From contig CAYUPI010000008.1 in assembly GCA_964446585.1 (NCBI GenBank), positions 1-64,000 of the forward strand: a DNA stretch of 64,000 nucleotides. The letters run 5' to 3'. Shown here piece after piece: positions 8,994-17,466 of this stretch. Origin of the DNA: CAYUPI01 sp964446585. GTDB lineage: Bacteria > Verrucomicrobiota > Verrucomicrobiia > Limisphaerales > UBA8199. The first letter of the stretch is position 1. Each line of letters opens with the position of its first letter. The position numbers were made by a program, and so were the translations under genes. Under the pieces are notes generated by a model. That model worked only from the letters and a program-made list of their open reading frames with translations. It was not told the DNA's origin and made no database searches.

Positions 8994-10265
8994 TTATTCC
9001 GAGGAAATTAGCTTCTCCCACAGCGAATCACTCAGCAGGACCTTTTGGAGAAAATCCTGCTCGTTTTGCGTGGCGGGGACCAGGTTCGGGTTCGTGGGCA
9101 AGCGCAAGGTGAACGTTGTGCCCTGGCCTTCCTGGCTGCGGGCGTCGATGCGTCCTCCGTGGTGGTGGACGATGAAAAAGCAGGCCATCAGATGAATGCC
9201 ATATTCCATGGGGCTGTCACTGCGAACAACAAATGGATCAAAGACCAGCCGCAGCGCTTCTTTGGGCAGGCCCGGCCCATTGTCGCTGAGCTGGACCTGG
9301 ATGGCGTCTTTGCCTGCAGGGGCGCCATTGAGCGCATTGGCGGAGAACGCAATGCGACTGCCGGAAGGCAGGCTGGCAATTTCATCTTTCAAGAGCAGCT
9401 CGAACAAACGGTAAAACTTCATTTTGTCCACGGTCAAGGCCGGTAGCGATTCGGGGATGGCGTTTTCGACGTGAATATTTTTGGCGGCGAAATTATCCTT
9501 GAGCTGATCAATCGTTTCGGTGACGACCTGCCGCAGTTGGACGCGATCGGCAAATTCAAAAGTCGGTTTTTCGGACGCCGCCCACAGGTCCTTCAACATG
9601 CCGTTGATCCGGCCGATTTGGACCTGGACGTTTTGATAATACTCCCTCCAGAAATCCGGATTCCGCAACTCGTTCAGGTCCAGTTTCTCTTCCTCCATCT
9701 TTGCGGGAGCGAGATCCAGGAAAGTTTTCACCGCCACGAGCGCATTGCGGATGTGGTGGCTTAGCCCGGCCGCCAGCAGACCGAGGCTGACGATCCGATC
9801 GGCGATCATCATGTTGTGTAGCACCGACATTTTCTCCCGCAATAATTGATCGCGCTCGCTCTGGACCATGAAGAACTCCAGGCCCCTCTTGAGCGTATTC
9901 TCCAGTTGCGGCGGGTCCCAGGGCTTGGTGACGTATTTGTAGATCGCACCGGTGTTCACGGCGGCGATTGCCGCCTCCATGTCCGAGTAAGCAGTCGCCA
10001 GAATGCGGATGATGCGCGGGCGGAGTTGGCGAGCTTTCTCCAGCAGCCAAACCCCTTTCTCCCCGGGCATCCGCTGGTCGGTCATCAGCAAACCGATTCC
10101 GTCCTTATGCTCTTCGAGCAGCTTGAGTCCGTCCTGCGCGTTGCTGGCGGTGAGAATGTGGAACTGGTCCTGAAATGCGCGCTGGAAATACTTGAGCGAT
10201 TTCTCCTCGTCATCCACGTAGAGGATCGCGTGCTTCTTATAATCGTATAGGTGTTCCATAATCAT
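8994..10265 (-). CDS. Response regulator-histidine kinase (PhcR/PhcQ-like)
   Basis: A soluble 423-residue protein with a receiver domain first and a histidine kinase core second, the reverse of usual hybrids. Receiver: VDDEE (17-21), phospho-acceptor D63 in LMTDQRMPG, and K114 in YVTKPW; the last two resemble receivers of the RpfG/HupR type. Kinase: an H-box GLSHHIRNALVAVKTFL (about H170) with Ala in place of the usual Pro after Asn, a variable N-box region, and DNGPGLP as the ATP-binding G1 box. The start follows the upstream kinase stop by two bases, so they are translationally coupled. REC-HK order after a methyltransferase and a membrane kinase matches Ralstonia PhcR/PhcQ. Degenerate ATP-lid residues (FDPFVVRSDSPMEYG) may mean weak kinase or mainly phosphatase activity. 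Confidence 0.85.
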   Translation of the reverse strand: MIMEHLYDYKKHAILYVDDEEKSLKYFQRAFQDQFHILTASNAQDGLKLLEEHKDGIGLLMTDQRMPGEKGVWLLEKARQLRPRIIRILATAYSDMEAAIAAVNTGAIYKYVTKPWDPPQLENTLKRGLEFFMVQSERDQLLREKMSVLHNMMIADRIVSLGLLAAGLSHHIRNALVAVKTFLDLAPAKMEEEKLDLNELRNPDFWREYYQNVQVQIGRINGMLKDLWAASEKPTFEFADRVQLRQVVTETIDQLKDNFAAKNIHVENAIPESLPALTVDKMKFYRLFELLLKDEIASLPSGSRIAFSANALNGAPAGKDAIQVQLSDNGPGLPKEALRLVFDPFVVRSDSPMEYGIHLMACFFIVHHHGGRIDARSQEGQGTTFTLRLPTNPNLVPATQNEQDFLQKVLLSDSLWEKLISSE

Positions 10266-10267
10266 TG

Positions 10268-12979
10268 TTATGCGGATGTCGTCATGAGAAGTTCATCGTG
10301 GCTCTCCTGTCGTCCTTTCACTGGGAAATCGAGCACGAACTGGCAGAATTTGCCGCGCTCGGTGCGAACAGTGATCCGGCCTTCGCACTCCTGGACGATG
10401 CGGTAGCAAATGGCCAAGCCAAGGCCCATGCCCTCGCCCACGTCTTTAGTGGTGAAGAAAGGATCGAAAATCTTATCCACGTGCTCCTCGGAAATGCCGC
10501 ACCCATTATCGCGCAGGATCAACGTGCTCCGGCCGTTGTCGAGCCGACCCTCGATCCAAATGGTGGGTCTCTCGTTTTCGAACTTTTTGGCTTTGAGCGC
10601 GTCGAGCGAATTTTGCAGCAAGTTCACGAGCACGTGAATGAGCTTGTTCTTATTGGCCCAAACGGTCTGGTGCTCGGCCAGCTTTTGCTCGATCTGGACG
10701 CCGTCTTTCCATTCACCGCTCAGGAAACGCAGCGCCGACGCCACGACTTCGGCCACCTCGACCTGGTCGCGGCTTTCTGTGTCTGGATGGGTAAACATGC
10801 GCAGGTCGGACACAATGTTCCGCACGCGTTTGATGCCGTCTTCGACGTCCTGCAAAATCTCCCGATATTCGTCTTGCTGTTCGGGCACGATGTATTTGCT
10901 CTTGTTGCGCAAAGTGAACAGACCGGTGGTAGCGAAGTTGAGCGGATTATTAATCTCGTGGATGATGCCGGCGCTCATCCGCCCGAGCGAGGCCAGTTTC
11001 TCGGTCTGAACCAGTTGCGTCTCCGTTTCCTTCAACTGATCGATCGTGGATTCGAGCACGAGATTTTGTTTCGAGAGCTTGCGCTGGTATTGGTGAGATT
11101 CAACCAGGTTCTTGATCCGCACGTGGAGCTCGGTTGTGGAAAAAGGTTTGGCCAGAAAATCGCTCGCGCCCGCGGACAGCGAGGCGAGCTTGGTTTCTTC
11201 GTCGGCGCGCGCCGTCAGCAGGATGATTGGAATGCTTTGCGTGGGTGTGCGCTGGCGCAGCTCGCGGCAGGCCTGCAAGCCGTCCTTTTCCGGCATCATC
11301 ATGTCCAGCAGGATGATGTCCGGCAGGAACTGGCTGGCCTTTTCGATCGCCTGGTTCCCATCTACGGCCTCCAGCACCCGGTAGTGTTTGCTCAGTTGCG
11401 ACTTGAGGAACCGCAACATGTCCGGCTCGTCATCGGCCACCAGCAACGTTGGCAAATGGCCATCGCGGGCCACTTCGAGCGGCCTGCGCGTTTCCTGAAC
11501 CGGGGTCAAGGCCGGAAACAGTTCCGCCCGGCGGTATAGATTGGCGAGCCATTCTTCCGACGTCACGGTGCTGCCGGTGCCGGCCGGCGCGGCTTCCGGC
11601 TCTTCGCTGGCGGGTTTCGATGCCAACTCGGCTCGTTCGTAAGGCAATCGAACGCTGAACTTCGTACCCTTTCCTTCCTCGCTCTTCACTTCGACTGTGC
11701 CACCCTGGATCTCTACCAACTCTTTGACCAGCGCCAACCCGATGCCGACTCCCTGGTACTTGCGCTTGGACGAACCATCCGCCTGCCAGAAGCGGTCGAA
11801 CACGTACGGCAGGTTCTGCTCCGAAATGCCCATGCCTGTGTCGGCCACGGTCAGGACAAAGTGCTCTTGGAGTTTTTCGGCTCGAAGTTCAACACGCCCG
11901 CCCGCCGGCGTGAACTTGAGCGCGTTGAACACCAAATTCAGAAGGATTTTCTCCAGCTTGTCCCGATCGGCAAGAACCGCTCCCAGCCCGGAATCGACGT
12001 AGGTTTCCAGGCGCAGGCGCTTGTCGTCCGCAACCTGGCGAGCGGCGCTGGCGAGGCCCTTGACGAAATCGGTCACCTGCAACGGCTCTCGTTTGACTTC
12101 CATGCGGCCGGATTCGAGCCGCACGAGATCGAGCAAGTCATTGATCAATTTCAGCAATCGCATGCCGTTGGAGTGCATCGTGCCCAGAAGCTCTTTGGTG
12201 TCTCGATCCACACTGAAACGGCGAAGCAGTGTTTCCAGAGGGGCAATCAGCAACGTCAGCGGCGTGCGCAGCTCGTGGCTGATGTTGGCGAAGAATCGGT
12301 TTTTGATTTGGTCCAGCTCGAGGAGCTTTTGATTGCTCTGCTCCAGCGCTTCGCGGTTCTTGTCCAGCTCAAAGCGCAGAGCGAATTCTCGGAAACGGGA
12401 GCGACTGTGGAAATAACTGCCGGTGACGGTGATAATGGCCGTCAAGACGAGGAAGTAGAGGTTATTGACCAGCAAACCGAAGATCTCCTGGCCGGTGACG
12501 GGATCCCGGCCACGTATCGGGCCGTGGGCCAGGCAAGCGCCAAGGTAAAGGATCAAGACAAGCGAGGACGCCGTCAGACTTTCGCGAAAAGTCCAATGCA
12601 GCACGAAGGCCAGGACCAGCAAGACCAGGTTCAGTCCCGCGTAATACGGCGAGGCAGCGCCCTCGGTCGCGAAAATCATCCAGGCAATGAATGACGCTGG
12701 CAGCATGAACAGCGTCACTCCCTGGAACCGATAGTACTTTCGGCCCAGCGGCGTCAGCAGGAGGACCAGGAACAGGGCAATCAGCAACGAACAGAGTATC
12801 CTCAGCTTGAGGAAGTAGATGGCCTGAACATGGTAGACAAAGCTGTCGAGCAGGAACCCGGCCGGCATCAAGACAATCCCCAACGCGCAGGCCACTTTGA
12901 AATTACTGATCGTCTCCTGTCGATCGTATTCCAGGTAGGCCTGGGCAATCTCTTTGGGATTGGAAAGGTTCTTAGGCAT
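10268..12979 (-). CDS. Membrane hybrid sensor kinase with HK-REC-HK layout (PhcS-like)
   Basis: A 903-residue protein. About six transmembrane helices fill residues 30-190 and no large periplasmic loop is seen, so the signal is probably sensed within the membrane. A coiled linker leads to the first kinase core: H-box NISHELRTPL (H235), FNALKFTP N-box, DTGMG and GVGIGLAL G-boxes (about 375-415). A receiver follows (LLVADDEPD at 512, D559 in LLDMMMP, K611 in AKPF). A second kinase core comes last: IIHEINNPLNFA (H674), NLLQNSLDAL, DNGCGIS, FDPFFTTKD and GMGLGLAI. Two complete kinase cores in one chain are uncommon. The gene lies one base after the methyltransferase stop and two bases before the REC-HK start. 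The HEINNPLNFA box resembles PhcS-type kinases. Confidence 0.9.
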   Translation of the reverse strand: MPKNLSNPKEIAQAYLEYDRQETISNFKVACALGIVLMPAGFLLDSFVYHVQAIYFLKLRILCSLLIALFLVLLLTPLGRKYYRFQGVTLFMLPASFIAWMIFATEGAASPYYAGLNLVLLVLAFVLHWTFRESLTASSLVLILYLGACLAHGPIRGRDPVTGQEIFGLLVNNLYFLVLTAIITVTGSYFHSRSRFREFALRFELDKNREALEQSNQKLLELDQIKNRFFANISHELRTPLTLLIAPLETLLRRFSVDRDTKELLGTMHSNGMRLLKLINDLLDLVRLESGRMEVKREPLQVTDFVKGLASAARQVADDKRLRLETYVDSGLGAVLADRDKLEKILLNLVFNALKFTPAGGRVELRAEKLQEHFVLTVADTGMGISEQNLPYVFDRFWQADGSSKRKYQGVGIGLALVKELVEIQGGTVEVKSEEGKGTKFSVRLPYERAELASKPASEEPEAAPAGTGSTVTSEEWLANLYRRAELFPALTPVQETRRPLEVARDGHLPTLLVADDEPDMLRFLKSQLSKHYRVLEAVDGNQAIEKASQFLPDIILLDMMMPEKDGLQACRELRQRTPTQSIPIILLTARADEETKLASLSAGASDFLAKPFSTTELHVRIKNLVESHQYQRKLSKQNLVLESTIDQLKETETQLVQTEKLASLGRMSAGIIHEINNPLNFATTGLFTLRNKSKYIVPEQQDEYREILQDVEDGIKRVRNIVSDLRMFTHPDTESRDQVEVAEVVASALRFLSGEWKDGVQIEQKLAEHQTVWANKNKLIHVLVNLLQNSLDALKAKKFENERPTIWIEGRLDNGRSTLILRDNGCGISEEHVDKIFDPFFTTKDVGEGMGLGLAICYRIVQECEGRITVRTERGKFCQFVLDFPVKGRQESHDELLMTTSA

Positions 12980-12980
12980 G

Positions 12981-14408
12981 TTAGGCCTTGCGCGCCTCGA
13001 TCATCACATTCACGCCGGTCAAGTCTCGCTGGATGCGCCCCAACTCCTGCCCGGCGGCGTCAGGCAGCAACGTCGTGCTTTTCTTTGTATCGCGATAGAT
13101 CAAATGCCAGTCCAGCACAAACTCGAGCATGTGACGGAAGGGCCGGCAGCTATCCACATTGGTCGCGGCGACCAACCCGCCCGGCGTCAGCCACTCGTAG
13201 AATATGTTCATCAGTTGTTTGCAAGTGCGGTCAGGCAGGTAATCAAACAAACCGGCGCAATAAATGAAATCGTAAGCCGCCTGGGGCGCCGCCACCGCTC
13301 TGGCCCCCTCTTTGAGCACCTGGTGGACTGACTTCCGCTGAAGCTGGAGCTGCGTGTGGCGGCCAAAGCGCTTCTTAACCTCCTCCAGAGTTCGGCGGGC
13401 GTGTTGAATCGTTTCTTCGTTGAAATCCAGCAAAGTGAATTGTGCGTAATCGCAGAGTGGATCTTCAGCCAAAAACTCCTGGATCTCACGCGCCGGCCCG
13501 CAGCCCAGGTTGAGGACCCGGATGGGCCGGCCTAGGCGCGCGCCTTTGAGGCTCTCCTGCCGCAGGCAGTCTCGCAGATACTTGATGCGGTTGCGATGGG
13601 CCCGGGCGGGCCATTGGCTCAGGAACCAGAGGTTGACAACCTTTGCGAAAAGTGATCCGCCCTCGAACGGATCGCGCATGATCATGTTTACCATTTCATA
13701 ATCGCCCGCATAGCCGAGCGGTTTGTGGTAGGTGCGGTACGCAAAGGGCGAACTCATGACCAGCGGGTGCAGTAGTCGCTTCGAGAAATTATGGTGGACA
13801 GGCCGCAGTTCGGTCTCAATTTCCTCGGAAACGCTCTCGAGCCGCTCATGCATCGCATCAAAGGCAGGAACGAACGAATCACCCAGTTCCCGCACCGCGT
13901 CCTCCTCCATTTTCTGCCGGTCGCCCGATGGCGCCGATCTGATCTCGAGTTCCACCTGCTCCAGCCACAGCCGCAAGTCCATCAGGAAAGTCTGCATGTC
14001 CGCCACGACAACTTTGAACTCGGGCATGACCCGATAGACCGCCTGCCATTGCCGCAGGAATTCGCCAAATCCGGCCCGCACCTGAGGCCCTCCGTTCCAC
14101 GGCGAAAAGGAGGCGATACTGAATCCCTCCTCGTCGAGCTTTACCTCGCACACGGCCACCGTCCCGGCGTGGATCAGGCTGCCTAGCACCGCACGCCCCG
14201 AGTAAATCGTGCGGTCGTTGATGATGATTTTGAAGTCGCTCAGTACTTCCGATAAGCGCAGGACCACGGCGGGATTATAGACTTCGAATACCGCTACATA
14301 GCGCGTCAGCCGCAGCAGACTGCCGCGAAGTTCCACGCCCTGGCTGGCATGACAAACCACCAGGCTAACTTTCAACTCTGCATTATGCTCTGGATCCACT
14401 TTCGGCAT
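12981..14408 (-). CDS. PilZ-like/SAM-dependent methyltransferase protein (PhcB-like)
   Basis: The first gene of a three-gene operon, 475 residues from the ATG at 14408; an in-frame TTG at 14429 would add seven residues. Residues about 10-110 form a beta-rich PilZ/flagellar-brake-like region. A helical middle follows, then the family hallmark KPLGYAGDYEMVNMI (about 230-245), then a class I Rossmann methyltransferase with motif I RVLNLGCGPA (about 297-306), the acidic post-motif LLDFNEE and FIYCAGLFDYL. This layout matches proteins annotated as making extracellular-factor 3-hydroxy fatty acid methyl esters (PhcB of Ralstonia). Tight linkage to two sensor proteins supports a signal-synthase role; the substrate is inferred. 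Confidence 0.85.
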   Translation of the reverse strand: MPKVDPEHNAELKVSLVVCHASQGVELRGSLLRLTRYVAVFEVYNPAVVLRLSEVLSDFKIIINDRTIYSGRAVLGSLIHAGTVAVCEVKLDEEGFSIASFSPWNGGPQVRAGFGEFLRQWQAVYRVMPEFKVVVADMQTFLMDLRLWLEQVELEIRSAPSGDRQKMEEDAVRELGDSFVPAFDAMHERLESVSEEIETELRPVHHNFSKRLLHPLVMSSPFAYRTYHKPLGYAGDYEMVNMIMRDPFEGGSLFAKVVNLWFLSQWPARAHRNRIKYLRDCLRQESLKGARLGRPIRVLNLGCGPAREIQEFLAEDPLCDYAQFTLLDFNEETIQHARRTLEEVKKRFGRHTQLQLQRKSVHQVLKEGARAVAAPQAAYDFIYCAGLFDYLPDRTCKQLMNIFYEWLTPGGLVAATNVDSCRPFRHMLEFVLDWHLIYRDTKKSTTLLPDAAGQELGRIQRDLTGVNVMIEARKA

Positions 14409-14767
14409 TGCACTTGGTGCTGCGGTCAAACGGCGCCCCGTTGAAACGAGACTTCGTTGCGCGGCGGGCGAAAGATCAAGACACTCTGAGCCTTGAGTTT
14501 AATACTCGTTTAACAGAATAAGGACAAAGCAAATTGCCGGCCAGTCGCCGTCTGGAGCCCAAGATCTGGATTAAGTGCCGGAGAAGCGCCCTCTTTGATC
14601 CGTTTTCCTTGGCCCGCTGATTTCCTGTCGCTGGCATCGGCTCTGCTCTATGCCGTCGGTCCTGCTGTTTCCTTTGAGGTGTGTCTATGTCTGAGACATT
14701 TTCTCAGGACACAACCAGAAATCAGTCAAGCAAAAGTCGAAGAAATGCCTGATTAACAATACACAAG
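14409..14767. other. Divergent intergenic region between PhcB-like and FadL genes
   Basis: About 360 bases between two divergently transcribed genes, so it should hold promoters for both the signalling operon and the porin. It is more AT-rich near 14495-14520 and 14690-14770 than the surrounding sequence. I could not identify a convincing -35/-10 pair or an operator palindrome by eye. Confidence 0.4.
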
Positions 14768-16114
14768 ATGAAAACGACCAAACAGGTTGTAACCCGCAGG
14801 GCGCAAGGGCGAGTGCGTAGAACTTGGGGCCGTTTCCGGCTATTCGCTTTGCCCATGACAATCAGTTCGGCGCTGCTTTTGACCGCCGGCTCTGCCACCG
14901 GAGAAGGGTTCCGCAATTCGCCGCCGGGCGCTTTCAACCTTGGACGCGCGGGCGGACGCATCGCTCAAATCGATGACGCCTCGGCCGTCCAGCAGAATCC
15001 AGCCAACCTAGCCGATCTGTCCCTGACGGAATTCCAGTTGACGCCTAGCATCATTTTCATCCGGACGGAGTTCACTTCCACGACCGGGCAAACCAGCAAA
15101 ACCAAGGACCCATGGAAGTTTTTGCCCAACGCCTTTGGCGCCACTACGTTGTTTGATGGAAACCTCGCCGTGGGCTTCGGGGTGACAATCCCTTTCGGAC
15201 TGGGCAATGAATGGGAACAAAGCTCACCCGCCTTCGCCTTCCCGGGCGGCGTATTGCGCTACCAGGCTCCCTATTTTGCCGAACTCGAGACCATCAACGC
15301 CAATCCCGCGGTCGCCGTCAAACTGGGTGAACACTTCCGCCTCGGCGCGGGCCTGGACGTGATGTGGTCACAGGTGACCTTCAAGCAGTTCTATCCCTGG
15401 CTGATCTTTCCCGGCAGCTCGGGCACGGAACCCGACGGACATATCAAGACCAAAGGAGATGGTTGGGCGGTTGGCGGAAACGTCGGTTTGACGTGGCTGA
15501 TCACTCCACGGCAGCGTCTTGCTGTGACGTATCGCTCGCCGATGACAGTGGATTACAGCGGCGATTTTCAGATCGACAACATCACTCCCACTGCCGGCTT
15601 CCTGGGCGTCACTCCTCGAAGCGATTTCAAGACAACCATTCGCTTCCCCACGATGGTTGCCGCCGGCTACGGGCTGCAGCTTACCGATTCACTGCGGGTT
15701 GAGGCGGATGTTGAATGGATTGAATTCTCGCGGTTCAAATCTCTCGACCTGAACGTCGGCCAAAATTCCTTGCTTTTCCCCAGCACGAGCTTTCCCCAGA
15801 ACTGGAAAGACACTTTCACCCTCGGTTTCGGCGGCGATTGGCGGTTCGCATCCAACTGGGTGTTGCGCGCCAGCTACCAGTTTTATCAAAGCCCCGTTCC
15901 CAGCTCGACTTTCTCGTCCACAATTCCAGACGCGGACCAGAATGTTTTCACGGTTGGTCTGGCTTATCATTGGAAGCGACACTCCTTCGAGTTTGCTTAT
16001 GGCGCCGACTTCTACGACGCGCGCCACATCCGACAGGCTCAAAACCCTGCGTTCAATGGCGACTACCAGACGACAGTTCATCTCTTTTCGGTGGCTTATC
16101 ATTACTCCTTCTGA
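14768..16114 (+). CDS. FadL/OmpP1/TodX-family outer membrane transporter
   Basis: A 448-residue outer-membrane beta-barrel of the FadL family, which lets long-chain fatty acids and other hydrophobic compounds cross the outer membrane. A long basic N-terminus and signal peptide (to about residue 46, GSATGEG) precede the mature hatch sequence FRNSPPGAFNLGRAGG and the family motif QQNPANLADL (about 75-85), the NPA of FadL plugs. Alternating amphipathic strands fill the rest, and the protein ends in an aromatic YHYSF, the usual barrel-assembly C-terminus. It diverges from the PhcB-like operon and precedes an orphan kinase. This suggests import or export of a lipid signal, but no binding residues prove the ligand. 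Confidence 0.88.
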   Translation: MKTTKQVVTRRAQGRVRRTWGRFRLFALPMTISSALLLTAGSATGEGFRNSPPGAFNLGRAGGRIAQIDDASAVQQNPANLADLSLTEFQLTPSIIFIRTEFTSTTGQTSKTKDPWKFLPNAFGATTLFDGNLAVGFGVTIPFGLGNEWEQSSPAFAFPGGVLRYQAPYFAELETINANPAVAVKLGEHFRLGAGLDVMWSQVTFKQFYPWLIFPGSSGTEPDGHIKTKGDGWAVGGNVGLTWLITPRQRLAVTYRSPMTVDYSGDFQIDNITPTAGFLGVTPRSDFKTTIRFPTMVAAGYGLQLTDSLRVEADVEWIEFSRFKSLDLNVGQNSLLFPSTSFPQNWKDTFTLGFGGDWRFASNWVLRASYQFYQSPVPSSTFSSTIPDADQNVFTVGLAYHWKRHSFEFAYGADFYDARHIRQAQNPAFNGDYQTTVHLFSVAYHYSF

Positions 16115-16120
16115 GGGATG

Positions 16121-16156
16121 AGCCGGAGCGCGGTCCTCTCCCGCCGCGCTCCGGCT
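16121..16156. terminator. Hairpin after fadL-like gene
   Basis: A 13-bp perfect stem (AGCCGGAGCGCGG at 16121-16133 with its complement at 16144-16156) and a 10-base loop begin seven bases after the porin stop. No T-run follows, so it is either a weak terminator or a REP-type unit; the GGAGCGCGG core recurs at 45307. Confidence 0.55.
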
Positions 16157-16335
16157 GAGGAATTCGAGACGCGCAAAATGAATTCCTGTTGTAAGCCCCG
16201 ACAGATCCTTTAACTTACGCCTTCCAAGCTAACCGGGAGCGGCCGGACTCTGCGGAGGGCCGCGGCCACAGCGTGCGGACTTGGCGCTCACCAGCCTTGC
16301 TGATGGCGCCAGGAGCAGCCGGAAGGGCAGTGACC

Positions 16336-17433
16336 ATGTCAACCACGAGACCTGCAACACGAACGGAGAGCCGCGAAAGGTTGAATCTGGGCGGCGATCT
16401 CTGCAGTTCCTTTCAAAGCGGGATAATTTTTGTCAATGACAGGGATGAGGTCGTTTTGGTGACCGAACCGGCGGCGCACATTCTGGACAGGAATGTCCGA
16501 AATCGAAGGCCGCAAACGCTCGATTCTTTGCCGGAGCCTTTGCGAGGGGCGGTCGCCGAGGCACGTACTGCCCGACGAGAAATCAGCCGGCGAAAAACAA
16601 CTCTTGCCCTTACCGGTGGCCGGACCGCAACCCTGCGGCTCATCGTACTTCCGCTCAAATCCCACAAACGCCAGGCGCCGGTGGTCTTGCTGGTGCAGGA
16701 TCTCACCGCCGCCACGCGTGCCGAGCAACGCCTGCATCGGTTGGATCGGCTTGCGAGCGTCGGGACCTTTTCCGCCGGCATGGCCCATGAAATCAAGAAC
16801 GCTCTCGTGGTCGGAAAAACCTTTTTCGATCTCCTGCTGGAAAAACATCAGGATGCGGAGCTGGTGGAGCTGGTCCGGCGCGAGTTGAGCCGGATCGATT
16901 CCCTCGTGAGCCAAATGCTGAGGTTCGCCAGTCCCGACAGGCCGGCCGTTGCCGATGCCCGCCTCCATGACGTCTTGAACCACTCGCTGCGGCTGGTCGA
17001 AGGCCGGCTCCGTGAAAGCAAGGTCGAGCTGGAACGCGACTTTGCCGCGGCCCGCGATCTCCTCCGCGGCGACGAATACCAGTTGGAGCAAGCTTTTGTG
17101 AACCTGCTGCTCAACTCGCTGGAAGCAATGGGAGCGGGCGGCCGGCTTTCCGTCTCGACGCAGTCGGGTCCGGTCGAGGCGCGGCGAGGCGAGGCGCGCG
17201 GTTCCTTTGGCTCAAACCAGCTTCGTGTCATGATCCAGGATAATGGCATCGGCATCAGCCCAGCGGATCGGGTACGGTTGTTCACGCCGTTTTTCTCCAC
17301 CAAAGCCGGCGGTACCGGCCTCGGCCTGTTCATTACCCGTCGAATTATCCGCGAGCATGGCGGCTCCATCAGCGTCAAGAGCAAGCCGAACCAAGGCACC
17401 ACGTTTCAGATTCTGCTGCCGGCGCTTGATTAG
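16336..17433 (+). CDS. PAS-type sensor histidine kinase (orphan, NtrB-like)
   Basis: A cytoplasmic kinase of 365 residues from the ATG at 16336, which has a GGAAGGG about nine bases upstream; the frame extends to 16273 without a better start. Residues about 20-125 look like a PAS fold (FQSGIIFVNDRDEVVLV). The kinase core has H-box MAHEIKNALVVGKTFFDLL, N-box NLLLNSLEAM, DNGIGIS, FTPFFSTK and GTGLGLFI. The H-box carries N-A-L-V and KTFFDL, as in the REC-HK protein at 8994-10265 (NALVAVKTFLDL), unlike the standard NPL. No receiver-only partner lies next to it, so it may feed the Phc-like proteins. That link is an inference from sequence likeness and location. Confidence 0.9.
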   Translation: MSTTRPATRTESRERLNLGGDLCSSFQSGIIFVNDRDEVVLVTEPAAHILDRNVRNRRPQTLDSLPEPLRGAVAEARTARREISRRKTTLALTGGRTATLRLIVLPLKSHKRQAPVVLLVQDLTAATRAEQRLHRLDRLASVGTFSAGMAHEIKNALVVGKTFFDLLLEKHQDAELVELVRRELSRIDSLVSQMLRFASPDRPAVADARLHDVLNHSLRLVEGRLRESKVELERDFAAARDLLRGDEYQLEQAFVNLLLNSLEAMGAGGRLSVSTQSGPVEARRGEARGSFGSNQLRVMIQDNGIGISPADRVRLFTPFFSTKAGGTGLGLFITRRIIREHGGSISVKSKPNQGTTFQILLPALD

Positions 17434-17466
17434 CGACGGTCCTCCACCTTCGCTCATCCCCTCGCC

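Noticed and set aside
10265..11539. 424-codon plus-strand ORF
   Set aside because: Shadow of the HK-REC-HK gene on the opposite strand; no start signal or family motif.
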